Positions 40,774 to 49,688 of a stretch of 64,000 nt of DNA are shown here, one piece after another. Source of the DNA: Celerinatantimonas sp046054195 (lineage in GTDB: Bacteria > Pseudomonadota > Gammaproteobacteria > Enterobacterales > Celerinatantimonadaceae); assembly GCF_046054195.1 (NCBI RefSeq), contig NZ_JBEQCS010000020.1, positions 28,115-92,114 on the forward strand, written 5' to 3'. Made by a program: the position numbers and the translations under genes. Positions within the stretch are counted from its first letter, which is position 1. Every line of letters starts with the position of its first letter. Under the pieces are notes generated by a model. That model did not search any database, was not told where the DNA came from, and saw only the letters and a program-made list of their open reading frames with translations.

Positions 40774-42036
40774 ATGTACGAATGTAGCTTAGAGAGAATG
40801 ACCAATAAGATAAATACGTTTAGTCAATTTGGTGATGCCGGACATGGCGGAATTACTCGCTATACGCTCTCTGGCGAAGATGTTTTGGCCAGAAACGAGT
40901 TTATCAAAAGAATGCAAGCGATTGGTGCAACCATCGAAATCGATGATGTTGCCAATATTTACGCGACGCTGCCCGGCAGTGATGCTAGTGCCAAACGGAT
41001 CGTCATGGGATCTCACTCTGATTCGGTTAAAAATGGCGGAAATTACGATGGCATTTTAGGCGTTATGTCCGCGATGGAAGTTTTAGAAACCGTCGCCCAG
41101 AACAATATTGCCCACAAGCATCCACTGACCGCGATGATTTGGACCAATGAAGAAGGCTCTCTTTATCCACCAGCGATGATGATCTCAGGAGTGGTGTGTT
41201 ACGACTATTTACCAGAAGATGTCAGAGGTAAATTTAAATACGAAGACATGATGCAATCAAAAAGTGTGTTGGATAAACAGACCACGTTTGGCCAAGCACT
41301 CGACGCATCTGAGTTTAAAGGCGATGTTGCCAACCGACTCAGCCCTGATAACTACAAATGCATGTTTGAAATTCACATCGAGCAAGGCCCGATTTTAGAA
41401 GATGCAGGCAATGACATCGGCGTGGTTGACTGTGTTCTGGGAATGTTTAATTACCGCTTACGGTTTTATGGACAAACAGTGCATGCCGGAACCTTCCCTA
41501 TGCCGAAACGGCGCGATGCGCTCTACGCAGCATCACAGGCATTGTGTTATCTGCATGATGAAATCGACAAGTTGGGTTACAGCGATTTGGTCTATACAAC
41601 TGGTGAAATTGAATGTCATCCGAACGTCCATACCTGCGTGCCCGATGAAGTTGATTTTAGTATTGATGTCCGCCATGAGAGTGCCGAAGTTCGCGCCAAA
41701 GTGTTGGCTGTCGTTCAATCCTGTAGTGAAAAACAGTGGGCTGGATGCAGCTGCAAAGTCGATAAAATGTGGAACCGCGATACAGTCTACTGGAATGACA
41801 CCTTAGTCAGTTTTGTCAAAGCCGCGGCAGAAGAAACCGGGGTATCGCATCAGGTGTTGCACTCAGGCGCCGGACACGATGCTCAGTTTGCCGCTTATAT
41901 GATGCCGACCACGATGATTTTTGTGCAATCAAAAGACGGTTTATCTCATTGTGAACAGGAATACTCCTCACCAGAGCAGTGCACTTGTGGTGCAACAGTT
42001 CTGTTAAACGCCGTATTAAAAGCCGATGCCGAATAA
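40774..42036 (+). CDS. M20-family Zn-dependent amidase (beta-ureidopropionase/N-carbamoyl amino acid hydrolase)
   Basis: A 420-residue metal hydrolase. Metal-binding and catalytic motifs are G-S-H-S-D-S-V (His), Y-D-G-I-L-G-V (Asp), N-E-E-G-S (Glu pair), F-E-I-H-I-E-Q-G-P and H-S-G-A-G-H-D-A. This is the hydantoinase/carbamoylase branch of M20. It would hydrolyse N-carbamoyl-beta-alanine to beta-alanine, CO2 and ammonia, the last step of the reductive pathway; here an M20 enzyme, not a nitrilase-type one, does this. GGAGGTG precedes ATG 40774. It lies 18 bases after the small ORF and nine before the dihydropyrimidinase. Confidence 0.92.
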   Translation: MYECSLERMTNKINTFSQFGDAGHGGITRYTLSGEDVLARNEFIKRMQAIGATIEIDDVANIYATLPGSDASAKRIVMGSHSDSVKNGGNYDGILGVMSAMEVLETVAQNNIAHKHPLTAMIWTNEEGSLYPPAMMISGVVCYDYLPEDVRGKFKYEDMMQSKSVLDKQTTFGQALDASEFKGDVANRLSPDNYKCMFEIHIEQGPILEDAGNDIGVVDCVLGMFNYRLRFYGQTVHAGTFPMPKRRDALYAASQALCYLHDEIDKLGYSDLVYTTGEIECHPNVHTCVPDEVDFSIDVRHESAEVRAKVLAVVQSCSEKQWAGCSCKVDKMWNRDTVYWNDTLVSFVKAAAEETGVSHQVLHSGAGHDAQFAAYMMPTTMIFVQSKDGLSHCEQEYSSPEQCTCGATVLLNAVLKADAE

Positions 42037-42045
42037 GGAGATCTC

Positions 42046-43413
42046 ATGGATTTAATCATTAAAAACGGGACTGTGGTCACCGCCACTGATACCGTCAAAG
42101 CCGATGTCGCCGTTCGTGATGGCAAGATTGTCGCAATAGGTGCTGATTTGCCGCTTGATGGTGCCAAAGTCGTTGATGCAGCTGGTAAATTAGTCCTGCC
42201 AGGCGCGCTTGATGTGCATACCCATTTGGCGATGCCGTTTGGCGGCACAACCTCTGCTGATGGCTATTTTGCAGGGACTCGAGCGGCGGCCTGCGGCGGG
42301 GTAACGACAGTTTTTGATTATCCCATGCAGCGCAAAGGCATGACTATCAAACAGGTGATTGATTCGAAAAAGGCCATCTGTGAAAAAGAAGCCTGTATTG
42401 ATTATGCCTATCACTGCATTATTACTGACTTAAATGATGGTGCGATTTTAGATGAGATGGAATCAGCAGTAGCATCTGGGATCACCAGTTTTAAATGCTT
42501 TTTTGTCTATAAAAAAGAAGGCATGATGGTGGATGATGGCGTCTTTGCAAGGCTACTTCTCAAGGCCAAAGAAGTAGGCGCGATGCTCAATCTACATGCG
42601 GAAAACCCCGATCTGATTGATTACAACGTTGAGAAGTTTTTAGCCGAAGGAAAAACCTCAGCTTGGTACCATTACTTAAGCCGCCCAGAATATGTCGAAG
42701 CCGAAGCGGATAAACGGGCCGTGCATTGGGCAAAACATTTAGAAGCGCCGCTATATTTGGTGCATATGGCTGATAAAGAAGGCCTTGAAGCGGCGATTGA
42801 AGCGAAAAAAGAAAACAGCAATATCTATATTGAAACATGCCCACAATATTTAGAATTTACCAGTGACGTGTATAAACGCGACGATGGTCGAAACTTCGTT
42901 TGTTCACCACCGATAAAAGGCCAGGAAAGTCAGGATGCATTGTGGAAGGCCATCAAAAATGGCGGCATTGATGTTGTGGCAACCGACCACTGTCCGTTCC
43001 AATCACATGAAAAAGATTGGGGCATCAATGACTTCACGAAAATTCCCAATGGCTGCGCCGGTATCGAAAACCTCTACCCTTATATGTTATCGGCTGCCAA
43101 CCAAGGTAAGCTTTCTTATAATCAAGTCGTTGCGTTATGCGCGAGCAATCCAGCGAAAATTTTTGGCTGTGCCGATAAAGGCAGTATCGCAGTAGGAAAA
43201 GATGCAGATATCGTGATTTATGACCCGAGTATCGATTTCACCATCTCTGTTGATAACATGCACTCAGACTACGACCATACCATCTGGGAAGGCATTCAGG
43301 TCAAAGGGTATCCGGTACAAACCTATTCACGGGGCCGCTTAGTTTACGACCACGGTGATTTTGTTGGCCAACCGGGTTGGGGTAACTTTGTGAAACGAGA
43401 AAAACGCGCATAA
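42046..43413 (+). CDS. hydA: dihydropyrimidinase (hydantoinase)
   Basis: A 455-residue cyclic amidohydrolase that opens dihydrouracil or dihydrothymine to the N-carbamoyl acid. Metal ligands are in D-V-H-T-H-L, the carboxylated lysine is in S-F-K-C-F-F-V-Y-K, histidines are in L-N-L-H-A-E-N and Y-L-V-H-M, and the Asp is in V-A-T-D-H-C-P-F. Length is normal. AAGGAG lies before ATG 42046. Last gene of the preT operon, followed by a strong terminator. Confidence 0.95.
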   Translation: MDLIIKNGTVVTATDTVKADVAVRDGKIVAIGADLPLDGAKVVDAAGKLVLPGALDVHTHLAMPFGGTTSADGYFAGTRAAACGGVTTVFDYPMQRKGMTIKQVIDSKKAICEKEACIDYAYHCIITDLNDGAILDEMESAVASGITSFKCFFVYKKEGMMVDDGVFARLLLKAKEVGAMLNLHAENPDLIDYNVEKFLAEGKTSAWYHYLSRPEYVEAEADKRAVHWAKHLEAPLYLVHMADKEGLEAAIEAKKENSNIYIETCPQYLEFTSDVYKRDDGRNFVCSPPIKGQESQDALWKAIKNGGIDVVATDHCPFQSHEKDWGINDFTKIPNGCAGIENLYPYMLSAANQGKLSYNQVVALCASNPAKIFGCADKGSIAVGKDADIVIYDPSIDFTISVDNMHSDYDHTIWEGIQVKGYPVQTYSRGRLVYDHGDFVGQPGWGNFVKREKRA

Positions 43414-43453
43414 CCGCACCACTTAATCCCAAGTATGAATAACGCCAGCCATT

Positions 43454-43496
43454 AAACCCTCTGATTCATTTTTGACTCAGAGGGTTTATTTATTTC
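43454..43496 (+). terminator. Rho-independent terminator of the pyrimidine operon
   Basis: Eleven-pair stem AAACCCTCTGA / TCAGAGGGTTT, then TATTTATTTC, 40 bases after the dihydropyrimidinase stop. Confidence 0.85.
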
Positions 43497-43597
43497 AGCT
43501 TTCATTGAAATTTAATCACAATTGAAAAACTGCTCAATAATGCAATAACGTTTTCATGCGCTACTCTCAAAGCTTTTCAAGCAGTCCAGAGGCCACC

Positions 43598-44431
43598 TTA
43601 TATTTTTACACAATGGATAAGCTCGCTTAACAGCTTCTCATCGAACAGTGGATGAGAAGCGGCCCCCAAAACCAGGGCAATCTCAACAGATGGCAGCACT
43701 GGCATATCCGTTAATATTTTTAAATCGGTACTCACACTAAGCTGGCCCATAGCACTAATGGCCAAGCCTTGGCGAACAATTGCACACTGCGCAGAAGCGC
43801 TATCGCAACAAGTGACCAACTGATAAGCTCGCCCTTGTTTTGTCAGGCTATCGATAGCCGATGCATGATATTTACAATCGTTTTGAAATAACGCCAAAGG
43901 CAGCGGTTCATTATCATTGCACTGAAACTCTGGTGCACTTACCCACACGCCTTGGTCGCGAGCGAGATAATAACCTTCATCAGAATCACTGGCTCGAGTG
44001 ACAATCGCCGCATCAAGCTTTCCATCATCAAGCCAAGTTCTTAATGTGGCACTTGGATGGCAAAACACTTGAATCGAACAGGTTGGTTGCATGCGACGCA
44101 AAAGTGCAACCAACTGCGGTAAAATCACCTGATTATAATCATCAGGGCAACCCAAATTGAGAGGCCGTTTATTCTCGTAGCGACGCACCTGTTTGAGCGC
44201 CTGATTATGCAGCCCCGTCAACTGCTGTGCATAACTGCGAAGCGCTAATCCAGCTTCACTTAAAACGAGATTTCGGCCCTGTTTTTCAAATAGCTGCACA
44301 TTCAGTTCACTTTCTAATTTATGCATCTGGGCACTAAATGCTGATTGAGTTCGGTGAATTTGTTTCGCCGCTCGGGTAAAACTGCCCGTATCTACAAACG
44401 CCAGAAACCCTTTTAAGGCATCCATGTCCAT
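43598..44431 (-). CDS. LysR-family transcriptional regulator
   Basis: A 277-residue LTTR with the N-terminal winged helix G-F-L-A-F-V-D-T-G-S-F-T-R-A-A-K-Q-I-H-R-T-Q-S-A-F-S. The ligand domain is short, with L-G-C-P-D-D-Y-N and the V-T-C-C-D-S-A-S segment. Start 44431 is likely (M-D-M-D-A-L), without strong ribosome site. It is followed on the same strand, downstream of a gap, by nothing, and is preceded by the MFS/aldolase/kinase genes, which it may control. Confidence 0.8.
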   Translation of the reverse strand: MDMDALKGFLAFVDTGSFTRAAKQIHRTQSAFSAQMHKLESELNVQLFEKQGRNLVLSEAGLALRSYAQQLTGLHNQALKQVRRYENKRPLNLGCPDDYNQVILPQLVALLRRMQPTCSIQVFCHPSATLRTWLDDGKLDAAIVTRASDSDEGYYLARDQGVWVSAPEFQCNDNEPLPLALFQNDCKYHASAIDSLTKQGRAYQLVTCCDSASAQCAIVRQGLAISAMGQLSVSTDLKILTDMPVLPSVEIALVLGAASHPLFDEKLLSELIHCVKI

Positions 44432-44563
44432 GGTGAATCGCTCGTACAATTAAAATCAGAGTGCTTTAAAACTATCGATTAATCGGCACCAAAGCAATCA
44501 TTTGCCATTGAGCGAACTAGTTTGGATAAGGGGAAGGCCAGCAGAGGCTGGCCTTAAAGGAAA

Positions 44564-45853
44564 TTAATCTTTGCGGACAAAAAAGGCATAACTAATCGCG
44601 CCAATAAGCAGCAATCCAGCACCAAGCATGAAGACATCCGTAAAGTTGCCTGTTGCATCAAGCACCATACCGGCCACAATCGGGGCACAAGCCGCGCCCA
44701 AGAAGCCACCAAAGTTTTGAATTGAGCCTAATGATGACACCTGATCACTTGGGGCAATATCTGATGCTAATGTCCAAATAGCGCCTTGAGGTAATTGTGA
44801 GAAGAAATAGCCAAGACTCAACAGAGCAATACTCAAACCATAACTATGAACAAAAGCAACTGGGGCTACAGCACAAGCTGCAAATGCCGCACCTGCTACA
44901 ATTGGCACTTTTCTAGAAGTTACCGCATTAACGCCTTTGCGCACCAGAAAATCAGATAAACTACCACCACAAAGTACACCTAAAATCCCTGCGATAAAGG
45001 GAAGTGATGCCACCCAGCCGGTTTCTTTAATGCTCATTCCCATGCTGTTTTCTAGATAACTCGGCAACCAAGTCAGATATACCCAAATGGTGAACATAAT
45101 CGAAAAATTGCCAATAATCATGAACCAAGTCGAACGACGTTTAAATAATGAGCCCCAATCGACTTTGACTGAATCTGAACTTTGCTGATGGATCTGTGCA
45201 TTATCTTCGCGATGAATTGCTGCGTACTCGGCTCGATTTGGCGCGCGGAAAAATTTAAGCCAAACCAAGATAACCGGAATACTCATCACGCCAATCACCA
45301 CAAACATGCCACGCCACCCCAGAGTCAGCAGCAAAATAGTTAACAGTGGTGGGGCAACGGCATTCGCTATCTGCGAGCCAGTGTTGATAATTGAAGTTGG
45401 CAAGCCGCGCTCTTTATCTGAGAACCACATATCGGTGACTTTAATACCCGTGGTAAAAAATGGTGATTCAGCAACGCCAAGCAACACACGCAGCGCATAC
45501 AACGTGCCATACCCAGAGGTGAAACCAGCAATAACGGTAACCGCAGACCAAAGCGTTAAACCAATTGAAAATATTTTCTTCGGTCCGAATCGGTCAACGA
45601 GCCATCCAGCAGGCAAATTCGCAATTGCATAAGGCCAGAGAAAAGCCGATAACAAAAAGCCCATTTGAGTCGAACTTAATCCAAACTCTTTAGCAATAGT
45701 TGAATTAGCAATACTTAAATTGGCTCGATCAAAATAGTTAATAACGGCCGCGATTAAAATTAAAGTAACAATCCCCCATCGAAAATTACTGCTAGTTTTT
45801 GAATAATTATTTTCTATTGTATTAATATCTTGTAGAGATGCAGATGTTTTCAT
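44564..45853 (-). CDS. MFS transporter, anion:cation symporter (ACS) family
   Basis: A 429-residue MFS carrier. The family start I-N-Y-F-D-R-A-N-L-S-I-A is seen, then F-L-L-S-A-F-L-W-P-Y-A-I-A-N-L-P-A-G-W-L-V-D-R-F-G-P-K and the later W-V-Y-L-T-W-L-P-S-Y-L. These features match hexuronate, glucarate and galactonate carriers such as GudP and DgoT. It lies 106 bases downstream of the DapA-family aldolase gene on the same strand, with a hairpin between. It probably imports a sugar acid used by the aldolase and kinase. Confidence 0.9.
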   Translation of the reverse strand: MKTSASLQDINTIENNYSKTSSNFRWGIVTLILIAAVINYFDRANLSIANSTIAKEFGLSSTQMGFLLSAFLWPYAIANLPAGWLVDRFGPKKIFSIGLTLWSAVTVIAGFTSGYGTLYALRVLLGVAESPFFTTGIKVTDMWFSDKERGLPTSIINTGSQIANAVAPPLLTILLLTLGWRGMFVVIGVMSIPVILVWLKFFRAPNRAEYAAIHREDNAQIHQQSSDSVKVDWGSLFKRRSTWFMIIGNFSIMFTIWVYLTWLPSYLENSMGMSIKETGWVASLPFIAGILGVLCGGSLSDFLVRKGVNAVTSRKVPIVAGAAFAACAVAPVAFVHSYGLSIALLSLGYFFSQLPQGAIWTLASDIAPSDQVSSLGSIQNFGGFLGAACAPIVAGMVLDATGNFTDVFMLGAGLLLIGAISYAFFVRKD

Positions 45854-45921
45854 AACAAAGCCTTTTTTAAATTAAACGCAAAGTGCACTCCGAAGCATGC
45901 TTGAGACATAGCGATAGCATG

Positions 45922-45940
45922 GGGCGATATTTAATCGCCC
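45922..45940 (-). other. hairpin between aldolase and MFS genes
   Basis: Perfect seven-pair stem GGGCGAT / ATCGCCC with a five-base loop and no T tract. It could set relative expression of the aldolase and carrier genes by RNA processing or weak termination. Confidence 0.45.
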
Positions 45941-45959
45941 TAGTAAGTATTAAAATTCT

Positions 45960-46892
45960 TTAAATATTCTTAATTTTATTTAGATAAAGTTCAGTGCCAT
46001 CTTTAATCTGTTTTAATAACACATCGAGGGCCCAGTATTTAGCAACCACATCATCTTTAATCACACGGCAATAATCACTTTCAAAATTATGGTTATTTAG
46101 CAGTTGATGATAAATTTTGGCATTTTTGGGATATCCTAAATTTTCCACAACCGCACTTAATGAAAGAAAAATCGATAATTCATCAGCCAGTGATAAGTCT
46201 TCATCACGCTGGTGATATAACCAGTGATAGAGCTCTGGATGGAAATTGGTAAATACGCCACAAAATCCGGTAGAGCCGGCTTGCATCGCTGGATAGGCAA
46301 TAGCCGCATTAGCATTAATGATATGCAGCGGTGTATTGGCAACCAATTTGACCCGATGCGTCACCGTAGCCAAGTCACAGCTCACATCTTTTAAAGCCAC
46401 AAATCGCCCGCTATTGGCGCAGTACTGCAACTCATCATCACTGAGTAAGCGCCGATAAGGAGCTGGACATTCATAAAGCCCCAAGGCCAAAGATTCAGGC
46501 AAGCTTGCTAAAATAGTATTGAGTGACTCATAAAACGTAGCGCTCCCCTGTTGTTTGGGATCCAGATGATTGGTGACTAAAACCAATACATCCGCACCAG
46601 TTTCAGCCATCGACTGTAGTTCGTTAACCTGAGCATCAAGATCATCACTGATATGGCCCGAGGTCATCACCGGAACACGTCCAGCAACTTCATCAACCAC
46701 ACAGCGAGTAATGTTCACACGCTCTTGTAGCGTTAAATACTGCATCTCACTGGATTGGCACACGGCAAACAGGCCATCAACCTGATGGTCGATATACCAA
46801 TTGACGAGCCGTTTTAGCGCTGCATAATCCACACTGCCGTCACTTGCAAATGGCGTCAGCATCACTGGAATCACACCTTCAATAGATTTCAT
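45960..46892 (-). CDS. DapA/NanA-family aldolase
   Basis: A 310-residue class-I aldolase of the dihydrodipicolinate synthase/N-acetylneuraminate lyase family. The start is V-I-P-V-M-L-T-P-F with D-G-S-V-D. The Schiff-base lysine lies in V-A-L-K-D-V-S-C-D. The usual Y-N-x-P region is changed to L-Y-E-C-P-A-P-Y. AGAGGTT precedes the ATG. It is 23 bases after the HTH-kinase fusion. With an ACS-type carrier and ribokinase domain, it most likely cleaves a keto-deoxy sugar acid rather than making lysine; the exact substrate is unknown. Confidence 0.85.
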   Translation of the reverse strand: MKSIEGVIPVMLTPFASDGSVDYAALKRLVNWYIDHQVDGLFAVCQSSEMQYLTLQERVNITRCVVDEVAGRVPVMTSGHISDDLDAQVNELQSMAETGADVLVLVTNHLDPKQQGSATFYESLNTILASLPESLALGLYECPAPYRRLLSDDELQYCANSGRFVALKDVSCDLATVTHRVKLVANTPLHIINANAAIAYPAMQAGSTGFCGVFTNFHPELYHWLYHQRDEDLSLADELSIFLSLSAVVENLGYPKNAKIYHQLLNNHNFESDYCRVIKDDVVAKYWALDVLLKQIKDGTELYLNKIKNI

Positions 46893-46915
46893 AACAACCT
46901 CTTTAAAAACATGTA

Positions 46916-48145
46916 TTAAGCAAATGCAGCAGAAATAGTTGGATTTTGAGAATTCATTCGACTCAGCGCCTGCTCTTTATCAGGCATGGCCGAAGCCCCT
47001 TCTTGTTCAACCGCAAGGGATGCAAAAGCTGCTGCGAATTTAACTGCTTGCGACAACCGTTGCCCGGCGCTTAAAGCTGCTGCTAACGCGCCATTAAAAG
47101 AATCACCAGCACCTGTAGTATCCACACTGACGGCCTTAAATGCTGGCCAGTACTGAGTTTTGCCGTTGTCATTACTGACAACACCGTTCGCACCTAAGGT
47201 AATCACAGCCTGAGAAACACCTTTAGCCAAAATCTGCTCGGATGCTGCAATGGCAGAGGTTTTATCGGTAATCGTGATACCAGAGATTTCACTGGCTTCC
47301 GTTTCATTGGGAGTAATTAAATCGACATAAGGCAGACACAACTCAACTTCGCGTGAATACGGCGCTGGATTTAAAATGGTAAACACACCAAGCTGTTTTG
47401 CTAGTTTGAGTATCGTTAACGTTGCTGAGATATTGTTTTCTAGTTGCACCACCAGCACATCAGCTTCTGCCAATTGTGGTTTAATGGCCTGAACTTCTTC
47501 ATCAGTGATGGTCTGATTCGCTCCTGGGCAGATAGCAATCATATTTTCGCCATCGTTCTGCGAGACATAAATCAGCGCATTGCCCGTTGGATCACTATCT
47601 GATTGATATAATGTGAATGAATGGATCCCAGAATTTTCTAAATGCTCGAACGCCACATTGCTAAAATGATCTTTGCCAACTTTCGCCACAAAATGGACTT
47701 TGGCACCAGCTTTACTTGCAGCCAAAGCTTGATTAGCACCTTTACCACCAGGGCCTAAAATACTATCTAAGGCCTTTAAAGTTTCCCCTTTTTGCGGGAA
47801 TCGCTGTACCTTCGCGACGATATCAACGTTAAATGACCCCATTACACACACATTGCCGGTCATAACAGCTCCTCTGCTTTGATTTGGTTTTGGCTCTATA
47901 TTTGTTTTAAATATCGAATTAATTTCGCTGCCATATCGTTTAATAACCTGATCCTGCATTTTGCGTCGGATTAAAATAGCGCCACCATAACAACGAGAAA
48001 CTACGTTATTTTTAGAAAAGAAATTAAAGTCATTGCGGATAGTCTTAGTAGAAACATGAAACATCTCTGCTAATTCATTAACCGTTGCTCTATCGTGCTG
48101 ATTCAAAAATTCCAAAATTAATCGGCGTCGTTCTTCTGTAAACAT
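46916..48145 (-). CDS. DeoR-type HTH fused to PfkB/ribokinase domain
   Basis: A 409-residue two-part protein. Residues 1-65 form a DeoR winged helix (E-R-R-R-L-I-L-E-F-L-N, T-V-N-E-L-A-E-M-F-H-V-S-T-K-T-I-R-N-D). After a ~30-residue linker, residues ~96-400 are a ribokinase: V-M-G-S-F-N-V-D, G-P-G-G-K-G-A-N-Q-A, N-P-A-P-Y, and the catalytic D-T-T-G-A-G-D-S-F-N-G-A. Instead of the usual DeoR sugar-phosphate sensor domain, the kinase itself could sense the substrate and phosphorylate it. GAGGGG precedes the ATG. It starts the aldolase-carrier operon, and an AATCTG-N8-CAGATT repeat just upstream may be its operator. Confidence 0.88.
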   Translation of the reverse strand: MFTEERRRLILEFLNQHDRATVNELAEMFHVSTKTIRNDFNFFSKNNVVSRCYGGAILIRRKMQDQVIKRYGSEINSIFKTNIEPKPNQSRGAVMTGNVCVMGSFNVDIVAKVQRFPQKGETLKALDSILGPGGKGANQALAASKAGAKVHFVAKVGKDHFSNVAFEHLENSGIHSFTLYQSDSDPTGNALIYVSQNDGENMIAICPGANQTITDEEVQAIKPQLAEADVLVVQLENNISATLTILKLAKQLGVFTILNPAPYSREVELCLPYVDLITPNETEASEISGITITDKTSAIAASEQILAKGVSQAVITLGANGVVSNDNGKTQYWPAFKAVSVDTTGAGDSFNGALAAALSAGQRLSQAVKFAAAFASLAVEQEGASAMPDKEQALSRMNSQNPTISAAFA

Positions 48146-48542
48146 AGGCCCCTCTCAATCTGACTGTATACAGATTAAATTTCTGACAAAATTTTTTAGT
48201 GATGCAGCTCGGAGTTTCTCTAGCCAAACGGAAACAAACGGAAAGAACTAAAATTAAGCGGCAAGTTGAATAAATGAAAAATAGCTAAATATAAAATTGG
48301 TAGGGTGATCGATGAATAAAATACTTTACTCAGGTAATAAATTTAAATACCTCCTGCGAGTTTTTTATTTTAACTTATTCATATTAATAATAAATTTTCA
48401 TTGGCAATAATTAATGCAATAGTTAACAACTCAAATTAATTCATCGGTATTGTTAATAGGTATTATCGAAACTATTCGTTAGTTAAGCTCAATGAGATCA
48501 CTTAAGCTCAATTCATCACAACTGACGCGGATGGGACAAACG
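48146..48542. promoter_or_regulatory. AT-rich divergent control region with inverted and direct repeats
   Basis: No gene seen between the HTH-kinase fusion and the GST-like gene. It holds AATCTG-N8-CAGATT at 48157-48176, containing CTGTATACAG, 12 bases before the kinase-fusion start. A head-to-tail pair of CAAACGGAAA lies at 48225-48234 and 48235-48244. Either could be the operator of the DeoR-type regulator. The rest is AT-rich with no clear signal. Confidence 0.5.
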
Positions 48543-49193
48543 ATGCAACTGTATATTGGGAATCAAAACTACTCAACTTGGTCACTTAGAGCTTGGCTAA
48601 TTATCAAGCAGTTCAATCTAGAAGCACAAATCACCAAGCTTAAGCTGTTCTCTGATGAGTTTTATCAAACCCTTGAGCCTATCACCCCAACAGCGAAAGT
48701 TCCGGTATTGGTGGATGGCCCGGTGACGGTTTGGGAATCTCTAGCCATTTTAGAATATATCAATGAAGCCTATTTAGATGCTAAAGCGTGGCCTAGCGAT
48801 CAAGTTCAAAAAGCCAAAGCCCGTGCGCTCGCCGCTGAAATGCACTCGGGATTTTCCGCCCTTCGCGCTGAAATGCCGATGAATATTAGAGCAAAGCGCA
48901 AAATACAGCTCAGCGAACAAGGCCACAAAGATCTGGCTCGAATTGAGAGCATGTTCACTGAGCAGATGAATCAATATCCCACAGGATGGCTATTTGGTCA
49001 GTGGTCAATTGCCGATGCGATGTACGCACCAGTGGTGTTAAGACTTCAGAGCTATGGAATGACTCTAAACACGACGGCTCAACAATATATAGAGAAACAG
49101 CTTAACAGTCCGGCGTTACAACTTTGGTTAAAGCAATCACAACAAGAGAGCGATATCATTATCGAAGATGAATTAGGCGAGCCATTAAACTAA
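48543..49193 (+). CDS. glutathione S-transferase family protein
   Basis: A 216-residue GST-like protein. The thioredoxin-fold N-domain begins M-Q-L-Y-I-G-N-Q-N-Y-S-T-W-S-L-R-A-W and has the cis-proline region T-A-K-V-P-V-L-V-D-G and the E-S-L-A-I glutathione site. The helical C-domain follows (S-I-A-D-A). It resembles the YfcF/maleylacetoacetate isomerase-like side of the family. ATG 48543 is preferred over an in-frame ATG at 48492. Substrate unknown. Confidence 0.85.
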   Translation: MQLYIGNQNYSTWSLRAWLIIKQFNLEAQITKLKLFSDEFYQTLEPITPTAKVPVLVDGPVTVWESLAILEYINEAYLDAKAWPSDQVQKAKARALAAEMHSGFSALRAEMPMNIRAKRKIQLSEQGHKDLARIESMFTEQMNQYPTGWLFGQWSIADAMYAPVVLRLQSYGMTLNTTAQQYIEKQLNSPALQLWLKQSQQESDIIIEDELGEPLN

Positions 49194-49246
49194 TCAGCAC
49201 TAAAACGGTTATCTTCTACAGGCCATTACATGGCATCAACTCAACG

Positions 49247-49275
49247 AATATCACCTCCATTGGAGGTGATATTTA
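49247..49275. terminator. bidirectional terminator-like hairpin between GST and cupin genes
   Basis: Perfect twelve-pair stem AATATCACCTCC / GGAGGTGATATT with a three-base loop. It lies between convergent genes, 53 bases after one stop and 15 after the other. T tracts are short on both sides. Confidence 0.65.
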
Positions 49276-49290
49276 TCTGACAATCAATCA

Positions 49291-49644
49291 TTATTCTTTC
49301 AACTTAAGAAAGTCGCCATCGATAATTAACAGCTTCACGCCTGTCTTGGTAATCGAGCGATGTGAGCTTAATTGATCAGAGACGATGTATGACATTCCCG
49401 GTGTTAAACAATTCTGCGTGCCATCTTTAAGCTCATTAATCACCTCACCTTCTAAACAATAAACAATATGGCCTTTTTCACACCAGTGATCGGCCACATA
49501 ACCTGCTGAATACTCAACGACACGCACCCGTAGTCCAGGAAACTGCATGGTCTGCCAATAGGCAATACCCGTTTCGCCGGTATGTTCACTGCGAGGTATT
49601 TGTGACCAATCAATCGTTTGAAATGGAATATTTTTGTCATCCAT
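49291..49644 (-). CDS. DHCW-motif cupin fold protein
   Basis: A 117-residue single-cupin protein. Features are T-G-E-T-G-I-A-Y-W-Q-T, V-R-V-V-E-Y-S-A-G-Y, the family motif D-H-W-C-E-K-G-H-I-V-Y-C-L-E-G-E, a G-M-S-Y stretch and a final histidine in S-S-H-R-S. The metal would be bound by the His/Cys-rich loop. GAG-type ribosome site upstream is weak. It is 44 bases downstream of the second GST gene on the same strand and probably co-transcribed with it. Biochemical role unknown. Confidence 0.82.
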   Translation of the reverse strand: MDDKNIPFQTIDWSQIPRSEHTGETGIAYWQTMQFPGLRVRVVEYSAGYVADHWCEKGHIVYCLEGEVINELKDGTQNCLTPGMSYIVSDQLSSHRSITKTGVKLLIIDGDFLKLKE

Positions 49645-49688
49645 GAGTGCTCTCCAAAGCAGTTATAAAAGGACTTTAATGGCTGGGG

